Both the position numbers and the translations under genes were made by a program. A DNA stretch of 23,783 nucleotides from CAZEAC01 sp964510065. GTDB taxonomy: Bacteria; Bdellovibrionota_C; UBA2361; CAIXSY01. The notes below the pieces were generated by a model, which did no database searches, was not told the origin of the DNA, and saw nothing but the letters and a program-made list of their open reading frames with translations. Each line of letters starts with the position of its first letter. The first letter of the stretch is position 1. Below are positions 8,349 through 15,170 of this stretch, in pieces. The stretch lies in assembly GCA_964510065.1 (NCBI GenBank), contig CAZEAC010000070.1, positions 1 through 23,783 of the forward strand, in the 5' to 3' direction.

Positions 8349-8690
8349 ATGAAAGAGCCACCAAAAATAATCGCTTATCTCAAGCCACAGTGTGGTTGGA
8401 GCCGCGGCGTGAGAGCCGTCTTACAAAAGTATTCCTTACCCTTTGAAGATCGAGACATTATTAACAATCCCGCACAACGCGAAGAGATGGTACGAAAAAG
8501 CGGTCAGACATTGAGTCCATGTGTTGAAATAAATGGCGAGATGCTTCCTGATATTAGTGGTGAAGAAGTTGAGCAGTACCTCTTGGCAAAAAGGCTTGTG
8601 ACGGCCTCCCCTGCCGAAACTTCGGTCCCTATTGATCGTGGCTGTTCGCCAGAAGAGCATGCACAAATGGCAAAGCCATCACGGCGTTAA
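8349..8690 (+). CDS. Glutaredoxin-like protein with CGWS motif
   Basis: 113 residues; the thioredoxin fold covers about 6-82. The active site is Cys15-Gly-Trp-Ser18, a monothiol arrangement. Ser56-Pro57-Cys58 provides the family cis-proline and an extra cysteine next to it that could act as a resolving thiol. The C-terminal 30 residues are a charged tail outside the fold. Monothiol glutaredoxins carry iron-sulfur clusters or act in glutathione-dependent redox chemistry, but the classic CGFS motif is changed here, so which role applies is uncertain. It has a strong GAGGAG ribosome site. Its 3' end overlaps the convergent panC gene by 12 bases. Confidence 0.75.
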   Translation: MKEPPKIIAYLKPQCGWSRGVRAVLQKYSLPFEDRDIINNPAQREEMVRKSGQTLSPCVEINGEMLPDISGEEVEQYLLAKRLVTASPAETSVPIDRGCSPEEHAQMAKPSRR

Positions 8691-9527
8691 GCCGACGTTA
8701 TCAAGTAAACGCACCGCATCGACTTCGGCGGCAACCATTATTCGCGCGGGAGTTTGTACCTCACCGGCAATGGGCTCGAGATTACGTTCATCGACAAGCG
8801 CAAGATAATCAACAGCAATTTCCCGTTCGCTCGCAAGAGCTTCATTCGCTAACGCAAGTAACCTCTGCGCCTGTCTCTCACCACCCCGAAAGGCGTCCCG
8901 CGCAATAAAAAGCGCGCGACTCAATGCGCAGGCTCTAGTTCGCCCACTCGCTGACAACCTTTCATTACGAGAGCTACGGGCAAGGCCGCCCGGCTCACGG
9001 GAAATCTCTCCGCGCAGAACCTTTATTGGCAGTCTTAAGTCTTCGACAAGCTGTTCGACTATTCGCAATTGTTGAAAATCTTTCTCTCCAAAAATTGTGT
9101 AATCTGGTGAAATAATATTAAAGAGAATATTTACAACGGTGACAACTCCACGAAAATGACCAGGCCGCGAAGCTCCCTCCCAGTGCGCCGATAGCCGCTC
9201 GTTGGTGCTCCAAGTTTGAAAGTTGTTACCGTAGATTTCGCCAGGTTCAGGCGCAAAGAGTGCCGCCACCCCAAATCTTTCCAGAAGTGCAGCATCTTTC
9301 TCGAGGGTACGTGGATAGCGTTCAAGATCAGTAGGGCTATTAAATTGAGTGGGGTTCACAAAAATTGAGACCACAACACTGTCTGATGTTTGGCGAGCTA
9401 ATTTTATGAGCGAAATATGCCCTTCGTGAAGCGCTCCCATGGTTGCAACAAAGGCGAGCGTGCGTCCAGCTGCACGCTCATTACAAACGAAATCTCTAAT
9501 CTCTCGCGTATGATTTATTCGACGCAT
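8679..9527 (-). CDS. panC: Pantothenate synthetase (pantoate-beta-alanine ligase)
   Basis: 282 residues, the normal length. It condenses pantoate and beta-alanine with ATP to pantothenate, the coenzyme A precursor. Motifs are the nucleotide-binding ATMGALHEGH (28-37, His34 and His37), FVNPTQF (56-62), FGEKDFQQL (146-154) and SSRNERLS (185-192). The usual Asp of DGLAxSSRN is Gly180 here, a small departure from consensus. It is a single-gene unit; panB and panD are not in the window. No ribosome site precedes the ATG, but TATAAG lies 11 bases upstream, compatible with a very short leader. The gene ends in a 12-base tail-to-tail overlap with the glutaredoxin-like gene. Confidence 0.95.
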   Translation of the reverse strand: MRRINHTREIRDFVCNERAAGRTLAFVATMGALHEGHISLIKLARQTSDSVVVSIFVNPTQFNSPTDLERYPRTLEKDAALLERFGVAALFAPEPGEIYGNNFQTWSTNERLSAHWEGASRPGHFRGVVTVVNILFNIISPDYTIFGEKDFQQLRIVEQLVEDLRLPIKVLRGEISREPGGLARSSRNERLSASGRTRACALSRALFIARDAFRGGERQAQRLLALANEALASEREIAVDYLALVDERNLEPIAGEVQTPARIMVAAEVDAVRLLDNVGLTP

Positions 9528-9679
9528 AGGATATTTTACTTATAGTTTTCAATATGTTACCGCAGTAGCGCAAAAGTCACAAATTACGCTAAGCCTTACA
9601 TAACTCCTCTAGAATAAAAATGGGACGCGGACATATTGGTCTGCCGTCGGAAAGTTACTATTGTATCAAGCAATTAAAC

Positions 9680-9685
9680 AGGAAG
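9680..9685 (+). promoter_or_regulatory. Ribosome binding site deciding the start at 9693
   Basis: AGGAAG lies seven bases before ATG 9693. An in-frame GTG at 9687 is too close to it, so the ATG is preferred. Confidence 0.6.
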
Positions 9686-9692
9686 TGTGGGT

Positions 9693-10151
9693 ATGAAAAC
9701 TCTAGAAAAATTTATGCGTTCGACAAAGAAGTCGTACGTACACGTATGTCAGACCGTTGGAGCAATGAAGGTTGCTCCAACTCCAGGACAGGTCCAAGCT
9801 GTACTCTTCGTGATGGGTGCCGGTCTCTTAATCGCCGGTCTTAATCACGAGGCAGTATCACAGATTACCATAATCGGTGGCGGCGCCCCCGAATGGGAAG
9901 AGCGCGATGCTACCTATAATGATTCGCAGATCGCGCAAGCGGTTCGCGTTATCCTGACTTACATTGAAGGCTCATTCGGAGCGTTGGTGATGGTCGGATC
10001 GGGAATTGCGGCGATTTTGGCATCCGCGTTCGGTCAATACCGTGCGGCGCTTGGCTGTCTAGTCGTTGCAGTCGGTGCCTTTATTCTCCGTTCCGTGATG
10101 TCGACATTCTTCAACCTTGAAAGCGTTGAAGAAGGTAGCGGCGGCATCTAA
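9693..10151 (+). CDS. VirB2/TrbC-like small membrane protein
   Basis: 152 residues. A basic N-terminus (1-30) leads to a first hydrophobic segment (34-50). A polar loop follows, then a helix (78-91), a second hydrophobic segment (93-112), a short GQYR turn and a third (117-140). The last two segments with an Arg-containing turn between them are laid out like the VirB2/TrbC pilin of conjugative type IV secretion, where the first segment acts as the cleaved signal. No VirB3, VirB4 or other type IV secretion gene is nearby, so this would be an orphan. It is monocistronic, with a good ribosome site and a very strong terminator, suggesting high expression. A generic three-helix membrane protein cannot be excluded. 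Confidence 0.5.
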   Translation: MKTLEKFMRSTKKSYVHVCQTVGAMKVAPTPGQVQAVLFVMGAGLLIAGLNHEAVSQITIIGGGAPEWEERDATYNDSQIAQAVRVILTYIEGSFGALVMVGSGIAAILASAFGQYRAALGCLVVAVGAFILRSVMSTFFNLESVEEGSGGI

Positions 10152-10176
10152 GCCTCCAGCTGCTTCATGTTACTAC

Positions 10177-10210
10177 AAGAAGGGGACCACTAGGTCCCCT
10201 TCTTTATTTT
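10177..10210 (+). terminator. Strong rho-independent terminator
   Basis: A perfect 12-base-pair stem (10177-10188 with 10193-10204) with an ACTA loop is followed by TATTTT. It closes the VirB2-like gene. The stop codon of the convergent puuD-like gene (10204-10206) overlaps its last stem base. Confidence 0.9.
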
Positions 10211-10959
10211 AGGCTTTTCCGACAGCAGCCCGCCTTCGTGACAAACTGCACAAAGAGCTCCTTCCAAAGCGGTACACTTCCGCTCCAAAGACATTCAGGA
10301 TGACACTGCACGCCGACAAAAAACTCCTTCCCGGGAGCCTCAAGACCCTCGATTACACCATCAGGCGCATGCGCGACTGGCAGTAATGTTGCTGCTGGAT
10401 CCTTTACTGCCTGATGATGAAATGAATTGGCTTCAATGCTTGCGTGACCGATAAGAGTCCTAAGCAAGGATCCATCAGCGAGGGCTATCGGGTGTTGAGC
10501 TTTACCACGTTCAGAAGGCGGAGCGCTCTTTTGATGAAAGTGTGCCTCCGGAAGCTGCGATGGAAGGTCCTGGTAGAGTGTACCACCTAAGGCTACATTC
10601 ATGACTTGCACTCCTCGACAGATGCCTAAAGTAGCGATATTGGCCTCAAAGGCTTCACGTGCAAGTGATATCTCCAATAAATCAAGCACAGCGTCAGTAC
10701 TTCCGAGCTTTGGATGTGGTTTTTCGCCGTAATGCTCGGGAAGGACATCATCCCCACCAGGGAACAATATTCCGTCAGAATACGCGATGATTTCAGGTAC
10801 CGCGTGCAAAGGAGTGTTAAAGGGAACCAGGTGAGGAATTGCCCCCGCTGCAATCAGAGCATTCAGGTACGCCTCCGAGACTCCAGCAAGAGCGTCGCGT
10901 CCTTCGCGTAGCACTCGCGGTACGGTCACTGCAATCTTGATTTTACCGGATCTGTTCAT
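10204..10959 (-). CDS. Gamma-glutamyl-GABA hydrolase-like amidotransferase (peptidase C26)
   Basis: 251 residues, normal for the PuuD/YvdE class I glutamine amidotransferase-like family, which hydrolyses gamma-glutamyl amides such as gamma-glutamyl-GABA in putrescine breakdown. The oxyanion-hole region FPGGDDVLPEHYGE (66-79), nucleophile Cys114 in GICRG, NSFHHQ (178-183) and the His220/Glu222 pair in VQCHPE are all present, so it should be active. No other putrescine genes are adjacent, so the true substrate is open. The upstream region (10960-11060) contains a 10-base-pair hairpin that could affect its expression. Confidence 0.88.
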   Translation of the reverse strand: MNRSGKIKIAVTVPRVLREGRDALAGVSEAYLNALIAAGAIPHLVPFNTPLHAVPEIIAYSDGILFPGGDDVLPEHYGEKPHPKLGSTDAVLDLLEISLAREAFEANIATLGICRGVQVMNVALGGTLYQDLPSQLPEAHFHQKSAPPSERGKAQHPIALADGSLLRTLIGHASIEANSFHHQAVKDPAATLLPVAHAPDGVIEGLEAPGKEFFVGVQCHPECLWSGSVPLWKELFVQFVTKAGCCRKSLK

Positions 10960-11085
10960 TCTGAACCTACTGAGCTAACAATCTCCATTTGCCTCTCCTA
11001 TGCGATCGATTAGGAACCGTCACTTTTTCCCTCTCTCTCACACGAGCGCGGGAAAAGTGGGGCCATTACTTCGCGTCGAGCCATC

Positions 11086-11115
11086 CTGACTAATACATCT
11101 ACTTAGTCGTATGCT
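11086..11115 (+). promoter_or_regulatory. Promoter-like site upstream of the candidate small RNA
   Basis: CTGACT (11086-11091), an 18-base spacer and TATGCT (11110-11115). It points into a gene-free region, so any transcript would be non-coding or a leader. Confidence 0.35.
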
Positions 11116-11121
11116 ATATAA

Positions 11122-11408
11122 AAAGCAAAGAGATAAGAAATCTAATCAGGTATTCTCGATTTACGAGACGTGTACTCAGCTCTCGCGACTTCTTACATGA
11201 GCGCGCGGGAGAAGATAAAACATTGCTCACTGACGGGAGCTAACTGCCAAGTTGGTTGCATTGAATCTAGGGAACTGCCCGAGCACGCCAAGTTCCGCCA
11301 AAGAGGACTTCCTGGTGAGTAATGATCTTGACGCGCCTCGCCCTACAGTAAAGTTAGCCGGTAAGAATGTTCACAACAACATCCCGTGACAACTCAATTT
11401 TTATTTTC
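11122..11408 (+). ncRNA. Candidate structured small RNA
   Basis: Hand folding finds CTCTCGCG/CGCGGGAG (11180-11187 with 11204-11211, one G-U). A 10-base-pair closing stem, CATTGCTCAC with GTGAGTAATG (11221-11230 with 11315-11324, one G-U), encloses GGAACT/AGTTCC (11271-11276 with 11291-11296). A weak hairpin with a T-rich tail sits near 11373-11408, and a promoter-like pair lies just upstream. It does not match what I recall of tmRNA, RNase P, SRP or 6S RNA. Ends are approximate. Confidence 0.3.
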
Positions 11409-11446
11409 AGCGCGGATTGCTCAGATTTCCTAGAAGAAGTTCGGTG

Positions 11447-13789
11447 TTACTTACCCTCGACCATGTCGGAGACGGCCTCACGTTTGATCGTCTTGGTCGC
11501 CGCCATAATGTCGTCTTCACTTACCGTATGATCTGCCAAGGTATCGCTTACACGAGCCGCAAGTAAGGTCAGCGATTGATTGACGATATCTTTTAAGCGT
11601 CGTGCACTGTAACCAGAAAGATCTTTGGCCAGCGTCCTAAGGTCGACTGATGTTCCAAGTCTACTCACGCCGCCTTCGGCTGCCTTCAAAAAGTGGTAGG
11701 TAAGCACATCGACAATACCAGCCTCATCGGGATTTCCAACTTCTAGCTGCAGGGTAAAACGCTCACGAAGGCCACTGCTCATCACGTCTGGATTGTTTGT
11801 CGCGGCGATCAGAATAAGTTTGCCGGTCTTTTCAAGGCCGCTTAAATGGGTACGAAGAAGCGCATCGAACTTCTCATTCGACCTGAGATGTACATCAATC
11901 TCATCAAGAAAGACCACGGTTCTACGGCTAGGATGGTAGTCGGCCCACTCTTCGGCGATTTTTACCACCGATTTTATGAGCTTCTCCATGTTGCCTTCAA
12001 ACTTCAACAATTCTTTAAAAGAGATATTAATAAATCCAGAACCTAGTGCGCTCGCTACCGCAGCGGCCCCCGAGCTCTTTCCGTTACCCGGTGGACCGGA
12101 AAGCAGAATACCATCCGGAGGACGCGAACCAAATTTTGCGAAATGTCCCGGGTTATTCAGCTGACTAACGAAGAGTTTAAGGCTCTCCACCAGGTGCGAC
12201 TGCCCCTTGATATCATCAAAAGTAGTATTGGGATGCTCTTGCGCTTCAATAGCGCTCAACAGCTGGTTATGCTCTCGACTTTCGTCATGCGCGTCAAACA
12301 AAGAGAAGATCGTAAACATGCTTCGCGGGCGATCGCTTGCCTCTTCCGGAAGCGGCTTAATAACAATGCCTTCCCGATAGGGGCCGCCCGACACTTCCCC
12401 CGCCTTCGCCGAAAGATACGCGCTCCCGATATTCAGGAGCTCTTGCAATGACCTCTCAAAAGCTTCGGCTGAATCAATTCGTTTTGAGCCAGATTTTAGT
12501 ACAAGTTTATTATTACTCACTCTCTCGACGCTGGGTTTGTCTGGCTCCTCCTCGCTCTCGGAGTCAAGCAGCCTCTCCTTTGTTGGTTTAATCGGCTTCC
12601 AGCGCTCTTCGATTCGAGGTGCAACCATAAGCGCTTCAAAATCATCGGGCCCCTGTGAAACTTCACGATAGACCACACCGTGACGCAGCGCATACTTCGC
12701 ATCTTTCGGGGCCAGCCTTTTCAGATGGTCACTAAATTCAATAAGGTTATCTCCCTTTAAGGGCTCGCCCCACTCCTTATTAAGCGTCAATTCAATTCGC
12801 AGCTCGCCAAGTGCACTAAACTTAAAAAGAGGCTTAGATTCCGAAATTCGGAAAGGCACTGCTCCAACTTCAGCTTTGGCAAGCCGACCACGAAGCGCCT
12901 GCTCCCAGAGCGTTCCGACGCGCACCGCGCACATAGTGACCGGCCAGCTTCCTGCATCACTCGGCCCGAGGAAGCATCTCCTGAGTTCACTCCCTTCCAC
13001 CTTCTTATCAAACCCACGAGCCTTCACCCGATTGATTTTATCTATGGGTGGTCGAATGATCAGCTTGTCCCGAATACACTTGTGAGGGCCAGCGATCTGT
13101 TGAGAGACAGTTTCGAGATATGCGGCCATAAAGGCGAGTCCATCTTTCAGTATTCTGTGCAACTCCGCCGGCGAGCGCGCCTCATCGATAGTCGGACGAA
13201 AGACAAGATCTTTTCGCTTATTGTCACCTTTCGGAATTGATTGACGGGCCGCCACGAGATCTTCAACCGAGCGTACTTCAAAATGGGCAGACCGGTCGGG
13301 AGCCTTTTCCCCTATGGGGAACCAGCCAATTCGCTCATAGCTTTCCGAACCTTTTAGCTTTCTAAATACAACGCCACGATCAACTACCACCGAGGTCCCC
13401 AGGTGCAACGTCAATTTTTCGGCAAAAATCTCCTCGCCCTTTGCGTTGAGCGCTGCTACGTCAGGCGTGACGGAATCCTTCGACGCCGCGAATTGTGGCT
13501 GTAACTGAAGGTTGAGTTCAACCTCGCCATCGACGCTCACCTGAAGCATAAGTGGCTTTTCTGCGACGGCATCGGGCTGAGGGCCGCACTCCTTCAAAAT
13601 TTGCAGCTCGCGTTTCTGCGCAAGCTGCCAGATTGCAGTGGCGTCCGCGACTGAAACCTCGGTGCGGATGAGCCTACCTATAGCGAATTGCGTCGCACCG
13701 CATGCGGCCAACATGGAAGCATCCTCGCGCTTTTCGCGCTGCTGTTCGCGTTTAGTGTCTAATTCCCGTTCTGCTTCTGGTCCCGACAT
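11447..13789 (-). CDS. AAA+ ATPase with duplicated novel N-terminal region
   Basis: 780 residues. A single C-terminal AAA+ module (about 520-775) has Walker A GPPGNGKS (565-572), Walker B VVFLDEID (625-632), sensor 1 AATNNP (662-667), an arginine-finger region GLRERF (673-678) and sensor 2 around SARR (728-731), closest to the FtsH/Cdc48/spastin type. No protease motif follows. The N-terminal 500 residues match no domain I know. They appear to hold two related copies (about 80-255 and 325-485) sharing GVV[FY]R, an AYL helix and a [IV]I[RK]P strand. The ATG has no ribosome site but has a -10-like box six bases before it. It is probably a remodelling ATPase working with the adjacent flotillin/TelA genes, by inference from position. 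Confidence 0.8.
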   Translation of the reverse strand: MSGPEAERELDTKREQQREKREDASMLAACGATQFAIGRLIRTEVSVADATAIWQLAQKRELQILKECGPQPDAVAEKPLMLQVSVDGEVELNLQLQPQFAASKDSVTPDVAALNAKGEEIFAEKLTLHLGTSVVVDRGVVFRKLKGSESYERIGWFPIGEKAPDRSAHFEVRSVEDLVAARQSIPKGDNKRKDLVFRPTIDEARSPAELHRILKDGLAFMAAYLETVSQQIAGPHKCIRDKLIIRPPIDKINRVKARGFDKKVEGSELRRCFLGPSDAGSWPVTMCAVRVGTLWEQALRGRLAKAEVGAVPFRISESKPLFKFSALGELRIELTLNKEWGEPLKGDNLIEFSDHLKRLAPKDAKYALRHGVVYREVSQGPDDFEALMVAPRIEERWKPIKPTKERLLDSESEEEPDKPSVERVSNNKLVLKSGSKRIDSAEAFERSLQELLNIGSAYLSAKAGEVSGGPYREGIVIKPLPEEASDRPRSMFTIFSLFDAHDESREHNQLLSAIEAQEHPNTTFDDIKGQSHLVESLKLFVSQLNNPGHFAKFGSRPPDGILLSGPPGNGKSSGAAAVASALGSGFINISFKELLKFEGNMEKLIKSVVKIAEEWADYHPSRRTVVFLDEIDVHLRSNEKFDALLRTHLSGLEKTGKLILIAATNNPDVMSSGLRERFTLQLEVGNPDEAGIVDVLTYHFLKAAEGGVSRLGTSVDLRTLAKDLSGYSARRLKDIVNQSLTLLAARVSDTLADHTVSEDDIMAATKTIKREAVSDMVEGK

Positions 13790-13795
13790 TTTTAA

Positions 13796-13824
13796 ATAGT
13801 ACAGCAGTTCAGAATGCTAGTCAC
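13796..13824 (-). promoter_or_regulatory. Promoter-like site for the AAA+ gene (leaderless)
   Basis: On the minus strand GTGACT (13824-13819), a 17-base spacer and TACTAT (13801-13796) end six bases before the ATG at 13789. The transcript could therefore begin at or within the start codon. Confidence 0.35.
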
Positions 13825-13960
13825 ATGCAAGGGCTTCTGCGAAACCGCGATAAACCATTGATTTAACCTGCTTTCTTATTGTCGCTTAAATTCTTGGCAG
13901 CTACTACCTAAGCAAGACGGATCACGATTAAACATGGCCGGCGCGCAAGTGCTGCACGCG

Positions 13961-14461
13961 CTATTTTTGATTGTGGAGCCCCTCGGCGCGCGCAACTCGT
14001 TCGAAAACCGTGCGCGTAAATTTTTCGATAACCTCGAATGCCTGCTCGAAGCTGCACTCACCAAGTACCGGGTCCGGCATCTCACGTTGCCCCAACTGAT
14101 TTGTGTTTTCGGTAAAGAGCTGGAGCCCCTGCCGTTTCTTCTCGGGAATTCCCTTCTCACGCATAAGCGAGTCAACGCGCCAGTAAGAATCTTCGTCCAA
14201 TGCAAACAGATAATCAGCACTTAAAACATCCGCGACTGCAATTTCGTTGGTTTTGTGGGAACTCAGATCGTACCCGCCTGATTGGGCAAGTAGCTGGATT
14301 CTTCTATCAACGCCCCGAGAAATACTTCCCGGGAAGACCCCCCTGGAAAGCGCTCCAAGATTCTGCGAACAGTTCGCTTCAGCGGCAAGTCTATTAAAGA
14401 TGGCGGCCGCCAGGGGCGATGCAACAAAATTGGTGCGGCAGATGAAAAGTACAGTGATCAA
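13961..14461 (-). CDS. LMW protein-tyrosine-phosphatase-like protein, catalytic Arg missing
   Basis: 166 residues from a TTG start; no ATG or GTG lies between it and the upstream in-frame stop. Its fold is that of low-molecular-weight tyrosine phosphatases and arsenate reductases: N-terminal strand and P-loop, an HKTNEI segment (69-74), the ADYLFALD strand (82-89) and a general-acid DP motif (Asp130-Pro131). The P-loop reads Cys8-Arg-Thr-Asn-Phe-Val-Ala14-Ser-Pro. The invariant Arg of C(X)5R is Ala and the second Cys is Val. Arg normally binds the phosphate, so phosphatase activity is doubtful and a binding or regulatory role is possible. It is divergent from the flotillin operon and lies 171 bases upstream of the same-strand AAA+ gene. 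Confidence 0.75.
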   Translation of the reverse strand: MITVLFICRTNFVASPLAAAIFNRLAAEANCSQNLGALSRGVFPGSISRGVDRRIQLLAQSGGYDLSSHKTNEIAVADVLSADYLFALDEDSYWRVDSLMREKGIPEKKRQGLQLFTENTNQLGQREMPDPVLGECSFEQAFEVIEKFTRTVFERVARAEGLHNQK

Positions 14462-14588
14462 CGCTAGTTTCTCAAACTCGGTTCGTGAATTTCCAAGCTA
14501 CTTTTAGATGCTCGAGACATGAAACGTTTGTTCGAATTAAACAATCTAATCATCGAATAAATACTCCACCTCAACGTAGCACCTGAAT

Positions 14589-15149
14589 ATGAATACTGAA
14601 ATGATCTTCTGGACTTGTGGGTTGGCAGGGTCCGCATTCTTCGTCGCCAAAGTGATGCTTTCGCTCGTATTTGGGGCCAGCGACCATGCCGCGCATGGCC
14701 CGCATGACATTCATCTTCATGATGCTCAAGGCACCGAGGATGCTTTTAAGTATTTATCGTTGTTCTCGATAAGTGCCTTCGTGATGACTTTCGGTTGGGC
14801 CGGACTAGCCGGCATTCATCAGCTCGAATTCGGCATTCCGCTTGCGACTATTTTCGCAACAGCGGTGGGTGGGACTGTAATGTATCTTACGGTCTCCTTT
14901 TTTCGAGCAACCAAAAAGCTTACGAGCCCTGGTGCTCAATTTAGTGTTGATGCGCTCGTGGGAATGCGCGGCACAGTGTACCAAAGGATTCCGGGAGAAG
15001 GCGCGAAGGGCGTAATTCACATTACCGTCGAAGGTGTACTTCGCGAAGTCGATGCGCAGTCAGAAAACGATGACGTCATCGACTCGTTTTCAAATATCGA
15101 AGTAGTTCGTGTCGCCGAGGCATCAACGGTCGTCGTAAAAAAGATTTAA
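14589..15149 (+). CDS. NfeD/YqiJ-like membrane protein, flotillin partner
   Basis: 186 residues. Hydrophobic segments lie at about 5-29, 55-76 and 84-105. The C-terminal domain (about 115-186), beginning GAQFSVDALVGMRGTV, is an OB-fold typical of NfeD-type proteins. The first loop is histidine-rich (His33, 36, 39, 42, 44), a possible metal site. NfeD/YuaF/YqiJ proteins are encoded beside flotillins and associate with them in the membrane; a flotillin gene follows here after 21 bases. It is the first gene of the plus-strand operon. No clear ribosome site precedes the ATG; ATG 14601 is an alternative four codons in. Confidence 0.7.
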   Translation: MNTEMIFWTCGLAGSAFFVAKVMLSLVFGASDHAAHGPHDIHLHDAQGTEDAFKYLSLFSISAFVMTFGWAGLAGIHQLEFGIPLATIFATAVGGTVMYLTVSFFRATKKLTSPGAQFSVDALVGMRGTVYQRIPGEGAKGVIHITVEGVLREVDAQSENDDVIDSFSNIEVVRVAEASTVVVKKI

Positions 15150-15170
15150 AATACTCGAGGAAATAAGTTT

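Larger units (their letters stand above)
10960..11446. other. Gene-free interval with hairpins (487 bases)
   Basis: No convincing protein gene. It contains an inverted repeat CACTTTTTCCC / GGGAAAAGTG (11021-11031 with 11050-11059, one bulged T), a promoter-like pair (11086-11115), a region of nested stems (11180-11324) and a terminator-like hairpin with a T-rich tail (about 11373-11408). Confidence 0.6.

Noticed and set aside
11122..11408. Gene-free region considered as tmRNA, RNase P RNA, SRP RNA or 6S RNA
   Set aside because: No tRNA-like end, no P4 core consensus, no SRP tetraloop motif and no clear 6S central bubble were found.
13876..14220. 114-codon open frame overlapping the phosphatase-like gene, with several cysteines at its C-terminus
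   Set aside because: Mostly out of frame with the recognised protein; the Cys-rich tail alone (13876-13960) matches nothing and could be chance.
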